64,000 nt of DNA, from NCBI GenBank assembly GCA_000181795.3, contig CM012953.1, positions 14,242,183-14,306,182 of the forward strand, given 5' to 3'. Below are positions 36,895-49,072 of the stretch, piece after piece (position 1 is the first letter of the stretch; every line of letters begins with the position of its first letter). This DNA comes from Trichinella spiralis (Eukaryota > Nematoda > Enoplea > Trichinellida > Trichinellidae). Under the pieces are notes generated by a model. The model did not search any database. It worked only from the letters and a program-made list of their open reading frames with translations, and was not told the origin of the DNA. Position numbers and translations under genes: made by a program.

Positions 36895-39079
36895 ATGGAA
36901 AATGCTCAGTACGCATCTTTTATTCTATTCTTCCCTCCCTTTTTTAAACATTAATTATTAGACCTCTTTTTGTTGGTGCTGATTTGTTTTATCGTCCGTT
37001 TGCGATTGTAAGCCAATTGTTTCAATTCAGTTGTAGATTATTTTTATCCGCATCTATTTTAAAACCTTATGATTATTAATAATTGTTTTATGGAAAAAAT
37101 GTTTTACCAATTTATTTTATTGTTTGTTTAATGTGTTTATCGAATAGTGGTGGAGCTATTTACGCGCATTTGTTTGTAAAATACTTTCATATGCACTAAT
37201 ACCCCGCTTAACGCTCATGACACGTTCCTGGAGAAGAACGACGCTGAGCGAAGTAGCGTTAAGCAGCGTCTTTATAGCACGTGTTTATAAGTACGTCGGT
37301 TCTAATGAAAATCAGAATATGTACAACAAAACATGTTCGAAATTTTAATAAAATGTTTACATATTCTGTTCATCATAATTATGGTTGTTATGCAGGATCG
37401 GCTTGTGCTATTTCAAGCCTGGGTTTCTCGGTAATGAAAGCAAGCATCAGGAAGAGTTAATTAATTGTCTTTTATTTATTTTTCTCTCACGAATAATAAT
37501 AATTTCTGTATAGCAGTAAATCATTCCAAAATTACCCCGCATTGCCTTGGAGCACAGTTCATAATCTGAATTGAAATGGTTCTGCGAAATGGTCCATGTC
37601 CACGATTTCTTTAATATTGTTGATTCTGTTGTTAGAATTCTCACCGGTGAATCCTATTCTGAATCGACAACGTGCATAGCTGTGATAATTCTTTTAGCTC
37701 ATCTCGCTTTGTGTGTGACTCGAATAATTTCTGAACATCTTGCTCAGAAAATTATTGTGCTGCCTTGTCATCCGAACTGTGTATCTTATAAAGATTAGCT
37801 CGCCTTTTAAATCTATCAGTCCAATCAGCTCTGATAGTTAGTAAATTTTCACATTCATCTTCACTTTTTTATTTAATATGATAAAAGAAGATGCTTTTTT
37901 TCCTTTTTCATAATTAGAATCAGGCTTACAGGCATGCACTGTTGCGTTTAATCAGCTACTCAAGCACTTAGCCTTCTATCCTTTTCTTCAAATAAATGGA
38001 TTCTTGAACGAGTTACTTTTTTTTGTTGTTGAAAAATTTCAGGTCTTCGATGCTGAAGATTTTATCTGATTTGCATTTTTCTTATAATACTGCTTTTTTG
38101 TGGGCTTTGCTAAATTAAGAGAATTACCACGTCGACTTGACGCTCATCAGCTTCCAATTGTAGTTTTATATTCAGAGAAATTGTTTTGTTTTGCATTTTT
38201 GAATTATCATTATTTGCACACTTTTCTCCTGAAATAATGAACAGAACGCACTAAAAATATATACAAGCTATCACAATTACAGAAGCTAATAATAATAATA
38301 ATAATAATAATAACAAGTAAGTAATAAAACGCTCACAACAACACTTATTACTTAACATTGTTGTGTAAATAAATAAATTGTTAATAAGTACAGAAAATAT
38401 TACCACGTACGAAAAGCATTAAAATGTTGTTTGAAAATAAAAAGCATAATTTTCAGCTTGAATATCCTTTTTTTTTACAAATTTGTTGTATTAGTATTAA
38501 AAAGAGATAAATTTATATGATAATTTAATCTATTAATAATAATAATATATATATATATATATATATATACTGGAGAGGACCACATCCGTGACACTTCGAA
38601 TAAAAAAAATTTCAGTGAGTAAAAATGTCGTTGTATGTTTACTTGTTTTTGATTCTGGAATTTTCAAATTAAATTATTTCAGCTGATAATAACTTTTATT
38701 GCAGTTTGCAGATAACACGCGTTATAAATCGCTAGGTAATTTTTAGATAAAGAAAAGCCGCTACCTAATTATGCAGTTGTATATTAATTTTAGTTGACGA
38801 TTATTTAATAATAATTAGGAAGACATCTATTGCTTATTTGATGAATGTTCACTTCAAGTTGACGTGATTATTTAAAAGAAGTTATTAATAGTATTTTAAT
38901 CATCGAACAGTATTCGCAGCGTTGAATTTGTCTTCAAGTTTTGACCATATTTATTTTTCATTTCAAACATGATTTATTAATAGAATAAATGTATAATCAA
39001 AAATAAAATTAATCCATAAGCAATCGTTGAATCGTTGTGCAATTTGTTTTTCCTCATCAACTGTTCCACGTGTTTTTAA
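36895..39079. other. Spacer between polybromo copy A and protease homologue
   Basis: Apart from the transposon relic described separately, it contains a (TAA)n run at about 38287-38312 and a (TA)n run at about 38546-38569. No intact gene is seen. Confidence 0.6.
37195..38225 (-). mobile_element. Decayed Tigger/pogo (CENP-B-type) DNA transposon
   Basis: Reading the minus strand downward from about 38215, fragments of a pogo/Tigger transposase appear in order, broken by stops and frame changes. First comes a CENP-B-type helix-turn-helix with LEADERQVDVV near 38150, then KVTRSRIHLFEEKDRR near 38000. Next is the second DNA-binding lobe ADWTDRFKRRANLYKIH near 37820, then HFNSDYELCSKAM near 37555, resembling the FNxDExGL stretch at the first catalytic Asp. 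A terminal sequence of the CCCCGCTTAACGCT type lies at 37202-37215 with an inverted partner AGCGTTAAGC at 37255-37264. Such termini, with CGTTCCTGG between, are typical of Tigger-like elements. The C-terminal half of the transposase is missing, and no partner terminus was found at the other end. Nonfunctional. Confidence 0.7.
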
Positions 39080-40327
39080 ATGGAATGTGTTCTGCATATT
39101 TTAAAAATAAAAGCCATTTTAATAATAGCAAGAGTTGTTGTAAGTGGCAGAACAACATGTAAGTTTAAATAGTAAAGTAAACTATGTACAGTGTAATGAT
39201 GAAAATTGAGCAAAATTTAAAAAAAATAGTTTATAAAAAAATTACGGAAGGAATTAATTTGTCTATAAGAGAAAAAATCATTTTCCCATTTATATTTTAA
39301 TTAATGTAGATTTACCTTGCGGAATAGCCACAGTAGAAGCGAGAAATGCATTTGTATCTGTTGGACATCCTCCAAAATATACCAATGCTATGGCAATGCC
39401 GAATTCAATGCCTTGGAATGTTATGGTCGAATCCAACGGAGAACGCTGTGGAGGTGTACTTTTCCGTCTAAGCCAATATTCGAACAGCAGCGACCTTGTT
39501 CTTTCATCATCCCAGTGTTTTTGGAAAAAGGAAGGGTGATGAAAATCATAATTTGTTTGCTTTTTTTAAAATTATTCTTTTTAACTATTGCCATTTTTCT
39601 CGTTAAGTGTTTTTGATCATACTAATGCAACGATTGTATTGGGTTTTTTCAAATATCCGCCCGTTGATGATGCTGTCACTGTTAGGGTGAAATCGGTTAC
39701 AGCAACACCGTTTGACATTTTGAAAAAAGATATTGCACTTGTAACACTTGAATCTGAAGTTGTATTCACCGACAAAGTGCGACCAATTTGCCTTCCAAAC
39801 TCGGATGCAGAAATTCCCGTTTCAGAGGTACTGCATTTGACCGGTTGGAAAATGGGCACGGGTAAATAAAAATTTCACTACACAAAAGATGTTTTTGATG
39901 CTTTGAAAAGCTGCAAATTGTGAAAGACAATTTTTATTTCCAGAAAAACCAAGAGTTTCACATATGATGCACTTAGAAGTGCACATCATGCCAACTTCTT
40001 TGTGTGAATTATTATTTCCTAATTATTCAAGTTTTGATCACATTTGCGGTGAATATGTGGATCGTTTTATGTGCAACGGCACTCTACTAGTAAATCTTTT
40101 CATTTATTTCATTTATTCATTTTATTAGCAATTATTTCATTAATTAAAATTACTTTTAGATAGATTTTGGAAGTCCACTGATTAAAAAATACGGTGATAA
40201 GATGTTTATAATTGGAATGTACAACGGTGAATTGCGACCTAAGGGCAGTAATGAAAGAATGTTATATTTCAGCAGGATTTCCACCAGCATCGATTGGATA
40301 ATCCGTTCATATTATCCATCTCAGTAG
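39080..40327 (+). CDS. Secreted trypsin-like serine protease homologue, catalytically dead
   Basis: S1-family fold without a working triad. Exons: 39080-39158, 39310-39535, 39608-39861, 39944-40089, 40160-40327; phases agree and the sum is 873 nt (290 aa). Exon 1 is a hydrophobic leader (LHILKIKAILIIARVVVSG). The family landmarks follow: MPWNVMVESNGERCGGVLF, KKDIALVTLE with the catalytic-type Asp (aa 143), VRPICLPNSD and HLTGWK. The His position (AAHC in active enzymes) is SSQC, with Gln at aa 95. The Ser position (GDSGGP) is IDFGSP, with Phe at aa 238. No R-IVGG activation site is visible. Such homologues act elsewhere as binders, cofactors or decoys; in Trichinella many secreted S1 proteins are host-facing. 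The reading frame is intact, so it is a pseudoenzyme and not a pseudogene. The acceptor of exon 3 (CGTTAAG) is weak. Confidence 0.88.
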
Positions 40328-40443
40328 CATAATTTTGTAAAATTAAAAACAGAAATTCTATTTGACTGATATTCTTAGGTGCAGAGAAATTGAGGAAAAT
40401 GCTTTCGAAATGCTGAATTGCAAGTGATTTTATAATTCAACAA

Positions 40444-40449
40444 AATAAA
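40444..40449 (+). promoter_or_regulatory. Poly(A) signal of the protease homologue
   Basis: AATAAA about 117 nt after the stop codon of the protease homologue, at a normal distance for a cleavage signal. Confidence 0.5.
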
Positions 40450-43145
40450 CTAATGAACTCTTGTGATGCATAAAAAAATACAGCATGAAGTGATCCATAA
40501 AAAGGTTAAAACAAAACATTGACACATTGCTTCATTCCACAGATTGGCATGAAAATACAACTTTAACAGGCTTCACCAAAAAAGCATCATTCAAAGTTCT
40601 CAGTTCCTTTCCTAAAAATTTTTTTTGACAGCCATACATACGCTTTCATAAAAATATGCAAAAATTTGTCAAATAAAAATAAGAAATTATGAATTGTAAC
40701 AATTCTTCACGTTAACACATTCCATCTCTTGCCGTTGTAATTCTTGATGTTAAATTTGTACTTGCTCATATTTTGTTAGTTTAAATTAATGGTCTTTGTT
40801 TCACTAAGTTTGGAAATGAATTTTGAAGCAGATCTTTCAGAATAATATTTCCGTATAACTTTAATAAATTATTTGAAATCAACATTAAAATAGCATATTT
40901 TATTATTCAACAACGAGCATAAAACAAAGAATGTGTACAATATGTACAATAAATCATTGCAAGATATTATACAATATCATAAGTGTAATGCATAATGCGC
41001 ATTAAAAATGCAATTAATGAATATACAGCACAGTACAAAATAAGAAATATATTTGAAATTAATGTGAAGTCATCACTTAAATGTTATCTGGTTTAACATT
41101 TCAATAAATGTCAGGGTTTCTGCTTGTTCGTGAAATCTGCTTTGATCAGACAAAAAAAAAGTTCACGTGATGTCTAAATAGTATTTACACTTTCAGTGCC
41201 TTGTCTCTCTGCTTTTTCTTTCTAAACTTCAGTGTCTTTCAGGTAAAGCCGTTTACATCACGTGCATTTGCATTTGTTTCTTTATTAATTGATGTAATTT
41301 TAGTTTTTCATTATTTCTAAATAAAAATTATTATTACGCAAGGGTAGAAGTAGTGAATAGATGAGTAAAGAAACAATAGCGCAAGTTAAAGATGCAAAAG
41401 AAATTTCAGCAAACTTATTGAAAAATGTAACAAGAGGAAAGCGTTGTAAATTTTATGCAAACAATTTTATCTGTTTAAACATTTTTTGTAGATGTATAAA
41501 TTCATTTCCTAAAATATTTTGAGGTTTTTATATGTGTATATATCAATATGGAACATTAATATTATTATATGCGCAAGCTTTACGTTGATTGTATGTTCTA
41601 TTTTGTAGATAAGGGTAAATATCACATCTGCACAGATGTAAATTTCTTAAAAAGTCTTTGTTTATAATTTTTCATTATATAATAACAATATAACAATGAA
41701 TATAATGATAGTATCTTCGTTTTAAAAAAATCATCAGATTTTTGTACATAATTAATAATTTGGCTTAGTATCAGGAATTACACCTTTTCTGGCATGCGTG
41801 TCAATTAATAATAGTATTCAAATCAACAGCAATAAATAAAAGTGTTAAAATCAACAGCAGACATTTCATTTGCTCTAACTGAAATCACAAATCATACATC
41901 CAATGCCGCAACAGTTGTAAATTCATTTCTCAGTAAATACAGTAATAGAAATCAAAGCAACGTTCAATACATGCCTGAATTTGCTTATCACTAACAACTT
42001 TGCTTACCATGAACTCCATTAAAGTGATAAAAATTGTAAAAGGATATATTTTAACCGATGAAACAATATATATATTGCAACTATTAACAATACGAATTAT
42101 TAGCTAATAAATTTCGAATTATCAGTTAATAAAATCTTGATTGAAAGGTGACAACATAAAAATCTACACAAAATCGAATTATGCTAACCACTTTGAGCCG
42201 ATAAACAAATAAAATCAATAAAAATCTTAGAACAATAAGAGAAAGGAAGAAATTTCGCTAATTGAATTCCCTTTGATTTAAGCAAAACTATAGATGAAAA
42301 TAAACAAAAATGAAAAATGATTCATTCTTATAAAAGCATTAATTATTAAACATCAAACGTTATGAATTAAGCACGCAAACCGCATAATATATAATGCCGC
42401 CATGCAAATTTTTAATCATCATTATAAATGTAACTTTTATACACATTTTCTCTAAAAAATTGTAAAGTATAACCTTTCTGTTAATGTGAGCATTTTCTTC
42501 AACTTTGTTTATTAATTTATGCATAAATAATTCATTGCTATGTAAATATTCCTTTCTGATTAAGTTTATATATAAAGAAGATGTCGAATGTATTAATTAA
42601 CTTGTGCTCATGTAAAATTAAGTGGCACATAGCTTCAATAATCAGTAAACATTTAATGATAAATTTACATTTTGCAACTTTTAATAAGAATTTTTATGAC
42701 CTCATGGTAAAAGAAGATTAAAAGAAGATTCTATTCTTGAAATTACGCTTCAGCAAAACTTGTGCAATGCAAATAATACAGTAGATTTTAGTTATGACGG
42801 AGCACAACTTCATGAATAGCACCTTACAATATTGTATTTTAATATCAAATTAATATGCACATTTATAGTTCAGGTATTTTAATAATATTCACTTATCTTC
42901 ATTTTATTCTTATCTTTCTTTTTTCCTCTTCTTATCTTAAGGAATGAATTTTTCATATAATTATCAGTAGAAAATATTTATGAAAAAACTTTGTATAGTC
43001 TTGCAATCGTTTTGAATATAACTGTTTGCTGTTATCCATAAAACAAGTAGGCACGATAATCTACAGTTTTAGTTTCCAAATTTGAAAAAAATTAAAAAAG
43101 ACAACGCTATTTCATCTTTTCACCATAATTGAACTTTGGTTTCAT
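40450..43145. other. Intergenic, no gene seen
   Basis: About 2.7 kb of AT-rich DNA between two converging genes. Frames are short on both strands and no splice-consistent exon was found. Confidence 0.6.
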
Positions 43146-45305
43146 TTAATTGCAAGCATCAGTACCGGTGATAAGCTCATTAAATCTAGTAAATATTGTA
43201 GCATCATCGATGCACACCGCTAATGCAGGTTCTTTTCTTTGACTTTTCTGAAAAGTAATGATCAGTTATACTTTAAAAATTAAGAATTTACGAAAATACA
43301 TTTACATGATATGGTTTGTCAATAGCACAGAAAATATTTCCAGGTTCCGTGACTGCCCATTGTGAAACGTCATTTTCAAGGGTGCTTGCATCACCGGATA
43401 CCGATATGGGAGATGTGATTAATTTAATATTTCTTCCCAAAATTCTGCAATCACCTTTCAATTTAGTATCCCTGGTTGTCCATACTTTTAGATCTTTCTT
43501 CAATTTCCTCGAAAGAACTCTTTTGAACATCTCTAAAATTCAACTTTAATATCAGATCATCAGATCTATAATATTTTTTTCTCTTTTCTGCATTCGCACT
43601 CCTTCACAGGTTTTAAGGCATAAACTGCCTATTTATGTCAACTTTTCACTTTGGTAACTTTACTTGGATGAAAATACGGATGGAACACCAAAATGAGATT
43701 GAACGACAGTGTGATTAATTAAAGTTATTTGAAATTGCTTTTGATAAGAAGAATCATTCACATTACAATAGCCTTGCAAAATATTTTCCATATAGTATGT
43801 CTTACATCTTAATTTTTAACTTACACTAAATACATTATTTATGCAAATTATTGAGTAATGAAATCAAGTTTTTCTAATATATTTTCGAAAATTATTTTTT
43901 ATTAGAAATCCTCACATTAAAGCTGAAAATCATACTGAATTAAAGCCAATTTAGATCTTTATAACTACTTTGTAGCAGTGAGCTTACAAATTATCGAAAT
44001 GGTTCTTACCATATCCAGATTTTTCACCTTTACTAAAAATTGAAACTTTTATTCCTGGATTTCCAGTGGCTTTTATTTCCTTGCTTATCGTTAAAGGAGG
44101 AAAGACACTGGAATCACCGTTGAGCAAATTTTTCAAATTAGGCCTTGAATTAACTTCCGTTGCAGGAATGTCATGATGATATACTACAGGTCTTGCAATT
44201 CGTAATGCATGTGCTGAAAGTATTATTAATTAAAATATATTCATAACACTCACAATGACATTTGTGATAAACAAGTGGTTATTTTACATTTAAGCAGTTC
44301 TTTTTGAAAACAATTAACAATCAAATTTATAAACACACAGTTCCACCAATTTGAAACTTTGTTAATAATAATTTTATTTATTAACATTATAGAATGAAGT
44401 GTTTCATATAACTAATATGTGACAAATAACCTGTTTGTTTCTCAAAAGATAATTATTATATTTAAACATATTTTTAATGTGCTTCATATATTGCTCACCT
44501 ATTACGTCCAGCTGCTCTTCTTTTATTGTAAAACAGACAAATAAATGTCCTTTTGCAATTTCTTCAGCAGGAAATGTATAAGCTTGCAATGCTTTTGGAA
44601 ATCCTGGTACTGTGTGTATAATCCAAGCAGCAGAATCAGTAGGAGGATCAGGATGCATTATTAGAATACCTGTAACAGATTAGTGCAAATAATATTGTGT
44701 TGCATATTATTTATGTGCTTACCTTTGCTGTTTGAATTTGTTTGAACTCCTACCGCATTTGGTGGTTTATTATTGTAAGCTACAAATTTAGCACTTGGGT
44801 CAACTACTGCTACATGCTCAAGAGCTTTGCCAAAAGAATTTCCAGCAGAATTGCCAACTGGTGCTGGTGATTGTTGCCATGCTCCATTTGCTGCAGTTAT
44901 AATTCTTCCATCATTCCGGCCTGCAGCTTTGTATAAAATGGCCCTGTAAAAATTCACTGTAAATGATATGCATTGAGTTTCAAATTCTCATGTTAGTAAA
45001 TTGTATGCAGATGTTAATTACTTATATTAAAAGAACTAGAATAATGCATGAGTATAAATCAATAATTATATTATGGCATTTTATTATAGTTTTGCAAAAA
45101 AGTTAATATATTTTTTATATTCAGGGCGTTTTCTTTTAACTACTGTAAAGATGGTCATGTAATGCAATCATAAACAATGAATCAGACGATACCAATCAGT
45201 ATCTGCACCTCCATCTTGCGTTCGGCATTTTGATGTAGCTGCTATTGGATTTGGAAAAATTAGCAAAAAAATTAACATGCACTTCGATTCTACAAAGCAG
45301 TTCAT
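43146..45305 (-). CDS. Deoxyribonuclease II-like secreted protein, second active-site motif lost
   Basis: Member of the DNase II family (acid endonucleases of lysosome or secretion), greatly expanded in Trichinella. Exons on the minus strand: 45305-45193, 44943-44723, 44669-44499, 44213-44010, 43532-43306, 43247-43146; sum 1038 nt, 345 aa. A signal peptide (MLIFLLIFPNPIAATS) is followed by CRTQDGGADTDW and ILYKAAG, the family's start. The first active-site region is kept: AAWIIHTVPGFP, His at about aa 130. The second, normally D-H-S-K-W, reads DVSQW (aa 291-295), so both the His and the Lys are gone. Nuclease activity by the classical mechanism is therefore unlikely. The reading frame is intact across six exons. 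Some DNase II relatives are called plancitoxins; nothing here shows toxicity. Confidence 0.9.
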
Positions 45306-45470
45306 AATAGGCCAGAAAAAGCAGCTGCTGACGATCCCTGATACAGATAATTTACTGTGTATATGTTATGTTATGTAGGTCATTAGAATTTAGCATAACA
45401 TATCTGTTAAACAAATGGTGACATACAGCTGTATAACCACCTCTAATAAACACGGTCTAATTAATGTAAT
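45306..45470. other. Short upstream region of the DNase II-like gene
   Basis: Holds the promoter or leader of the DNase II-like gene, squeezed against the transposon terminus that starts at 45472. No distinct motif is seen. Confidence 0.4.
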
Positions 45471-45471
45471 A

Positions 45472-46285
45472 CAGTAGAACTCTGATTATCTGATCAAACT
45501 GTTTTTGGTGGTCGTTCGGATAATCGAATTTTCAGATCATCAGACGTTTTGAATATTTTAAAATGTATGTAAATAATTGAAGCGTTTATAGCTGCTATCC
45601 TCAATCAGATACGGAATAGTAGACATTCTGCTTATTATGCGACGTTATTTGCCTTTTATTCGTTTATACTGCATGAAGCGTTTATTAATGTGGTAGATTG
45701 TATTTTTCAGCGCTACATTCAAAAAGACCAGGTTTAGTTTGTCATATTTTACATAATCAGTAATAAGCTTCTGTTTGCATGTAGAAAGCTTCTTCTGTGC
45801 AGCAACATCACAAATATGTCTCAGTAGCATCAGCTGGGTAGCGCTGAATTTTTCCTGCTGATCCATCTACTTCAAATCGGCAAGAATAGGCTTCTGAATG
45901 GCTGAGCCCTTCATTTGGTTTATCAAACATATCAGACACATCGGCGTCTTCATTTTCATCTTCTTCCACTGCTTCGAGTATTTCATCGTCAGTTAATGTT
46001 CCAAATAATGAGTTATTATCAACAGCTAGCAACTGATCGACTCTGTCCCACGATAACTTAGAATTTTTGAATATTTCTATAATAGCTGTACAGTTATCAT
46101 CACAGCTTCTTAATTGGATTGCACATTCTTCATTGTAACCAAGAATTTCATTTCGAGTACATCCTGAAGTCGAGTCCCACGCTTGCGCAATCATATAGCA
46201 GCAATCTTTTAAATTTATGTTCCGAAGTTGGAACATCAGATCGTCTGCGTCAGCATCTGAAAGGACAATACGTCTCGAAAATTAT
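45472..46285 (-). mobile_element. Second Tigger/pogo (jerky-type) transposon relic, C-terminal part
   Basis: The minus strand encodes the C-terminal third of a Tigger/jerky transposase: INLKDCCYMIAQAWDS, then TDDEILEAVEEDENED, then LSHSEA. After a one-base frame break near 45860 follow MDQQEKFSATQLMLLRHICD and KQKLITDYVK. This order is characteristic of the family. Its 3' end is marked by a terminal repeat, CAGTAGAACTCTGATTATC, at 45472-45490, preceded by a TA dinucleotide as expected for TA target duplication. An internal GGATAATCGAATT lies at 45519-45531. A good acceptor (TGTCCTTTCAG) sits just upstream of the coding part at about 46262. The catalytic DDE core and the 5' terminus are not found. 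Termini differ from those of the relic at 37.2 kb, so these are two families. Confidence 0.78.
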
Positions 46286-48848
46286 TGAAATTCAAATGTC
46301 TGTTGATTAGAAATAATTTTTGCAAATCATTCTGAACTGCGATAAAAGTGGAATGAAAGTAGAAAAGGGAAATTCATTTGTGCTAAATAAAGTCACACAT
46401 TCGATGGGTATTGATTTTCAGATGAAATGCATAATTGTTATAAAAAGATATCATAGTTGATTTAATGTTTTGTAAATTACTTTACAAATTAAGTATAAAA
46501 AACACTTGACAGTGCAACTGAATCATTGTTTAGTTCTTGAAATATGATGCCTTCTTAATGCAGATTATACTGACATTAATAATGGTGTAACTAACGAATG
46601 ATAGTTGAAAAAAGTTCAATTTCTATGATAAAGACAATCCCATTATAATTTGCCTTTATATTATAGTTTAAATTCACAAAATGAGTAGAAAATATGTTAA
46701 CATTCCAAAAATGATGGGAGAGCGTAAAGTATAATAAACAATGATCAGTGCCAACAGCGTGAGAGAGAACAAATAAACGCCGCACAAACAAAGGCCGCAT
46801 AGCAAAATGATGAATGTAGGGCAACTGAGAAAAGGGGGCGTTACTGGAATTTGTATTGACCAATCAGAATGCGACTGAAGTCCATATGCAGCGTTTGAAC
46901 ATCAGAATAGCGCACTGCTTTAAATTTCACTTGCTTTTAGACTTAACAAATAATAATACTAGCGATTAAATCAAACTAGTAATTTCGTAATTAATTTTTT
47001 AATACTTAATATTTTAAGTAAATTGCATTACTTCGAAATATTTTTTTAAAGTACAATTTATCACTTAGATATGTATGTTATTTTAGTATTTTCAATTTTC
47101 AATTTAAACCTTCTTATTTTTAAATTCTTCTGTAGGTGGGAACGGTTTTGCGTGATCTTTCGGCTTAGATAAACATTTTGTTTATCTTATCAATTAGCTG
47201 CTTATGAAACTTGAAGTCAGACTAGTAAGTGCAGTTTTATTTTTTATTTGCATTCATCTGGAAATTTGTTTCGCTTTTCAGCAGTTGCTTGAACTGATTT
47301 AAATGTAACATGTCGCTTGCGGTGGTGTGATTTGAGTAGTAAAATAGGGTAAAATGGATTTAATTCTTTCATTCGAACTATTCCCCACTGTCCAACAAGG
47401 CATCAGCTGATGATCGCTGATTGCTGCTTAGTACGCGAATTTAGGTCATAAGAATGGCGCTCGTTTGCTTTTTTCAGAATATTGTTTTTTCTTTTTTTTT
47501 TAATTTAAATTTAACTTTTGTTCAATTTTAGCAAATGTGTTTAAAAAATGAATAAATAAATAAATATATATATATATTACATGTTGCATGCGTGAATGTA
47601 TATTTATTATGGTGTTCATTTATAAACAGAAAAGATTTTGATTCACAAAACTGATATTTTGTATTGGATACTTCACTTTGAAATTTTTGTTCTCAAGTTT
47701 ATTACTCCTGCACTCCTTTTAAAAAAAATATACGAAAAACTTTATTCATGTATATTCAGATATTCAGATGTAGCTTGTTATGCATGTTCATGTTGCTTTT
47801 GATTTAATTTAATTTAATTTAATATGAACAGTATGTAGATAATTGAAATTACATTGGGAAATTTTGTGATACACAGTATATAGCATAACTGAAATATTTT
47901 TTTTGGAAATAAGGGAATTTTTTGAGGTTAGATGCTTAAAGCGAATATCAGTTGTCAGTAAATGTTCTTTTCTGTTTGTGTGCAAATTGGCAATATAATG
48001 AAAACGGTTGAAAATTAGCTAATGTAAATTACTAATTAGTATTATTATTATTGAATTTATGTTTATTGTTTTGAATTATTGAATTGAAATTATTTATTAT
48101 TATCAGTTTTGGTGAAATTCTGATTATAAGTTATCTCTGCATACTTTATCAGATCAATTAGGCATGTTAATTTTTAAATAATGGTGTGACGAATTTGAAG
48201 TAAAGCAGTTTTACTTCGTCTTTGGCGTTATGGGGGATTCTATTTAATATGTCACTTTATGACCAAGTGAACAGTTAAATATTGTCAGTCATATTTTAGA
48301 GTGATTCGATTGTCTGAGCATTTCATTTACTATTTTGAAAGTTTTTAAATAGTTTCATAAAAAATGTGATTTAGAATTTTTATATAATATGGTATTTGGA
48401 CACTGTTAAAAAATTTTTTCCTTATAAAGATGCAAAAAATCCTTCCTTAGGAAGAATAATATTATGAAGATATTTCTTTTGATTAATGTAAAAATTAGGT
48501 GTTTTTGTTAAATTTTGTTGAGCTTAATGCAATACTAGCAAAATTTCTCAATTTTTACAATGTCCGGCCATCGCCATGGTAAGCTCATTACTGATTTTGC
48601 AATTTGCATGCATTTTCCATTTCATACTGTAGTTTATTTTTATCTGCAAGTTTAAATTGGGAGTTGAAAAGAATATGTTTTGTATTAATAAAAAAATGTT
48701 TTTATTCATATTGATTTGAATATTTAATTGATATCTAATTTGTTTATATGTAAATATATTGACATTTTACATTAATATATTTAAACTGTTGATCGACAAT
48801 TGAATGAATTGCTTGGTGTTTCAGTTTTTTATCTTCATTGTGTATATA

Positions 48849-48889
<41 letters not shown>

Positions 48890-49072
48890 CTGTGTTTAAT
48901 CAGAAGTCTTGCTTCTTAACAATAAATTAGTGTAATTTAATGTTTTTTGTAATTATGTTAATAATTTTACATGATAGTTCCAAAAAGTAATGTTCAAATA
49001 TGATTTATATTTTTTAATATTAAAAATTGGTTTTTACTGAATTTAATTTATTTTTTACTTTTAGGTTGGAAA
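46286..49072. other. Intergenic, upstream region of polybromo-1 copy B
   Basis: AT-rich sequence with a long (TA)n run at about 48853-48888. The last stretch contains the acceptor TTTTACTTTTAG ending at 49064, eight bases before the copy B ATG, implying a 5' untranslated exon upstream or trans-splicing. No other gene is seen. Confidence 0.55.

Noticed and set aside
37447-37798. Treating the open frames here as a host gene
   Set aside because: In order with neighbouring fragments they match a broken Tigger/pogo transposase, with internal stops, so they are assigned to the relic.
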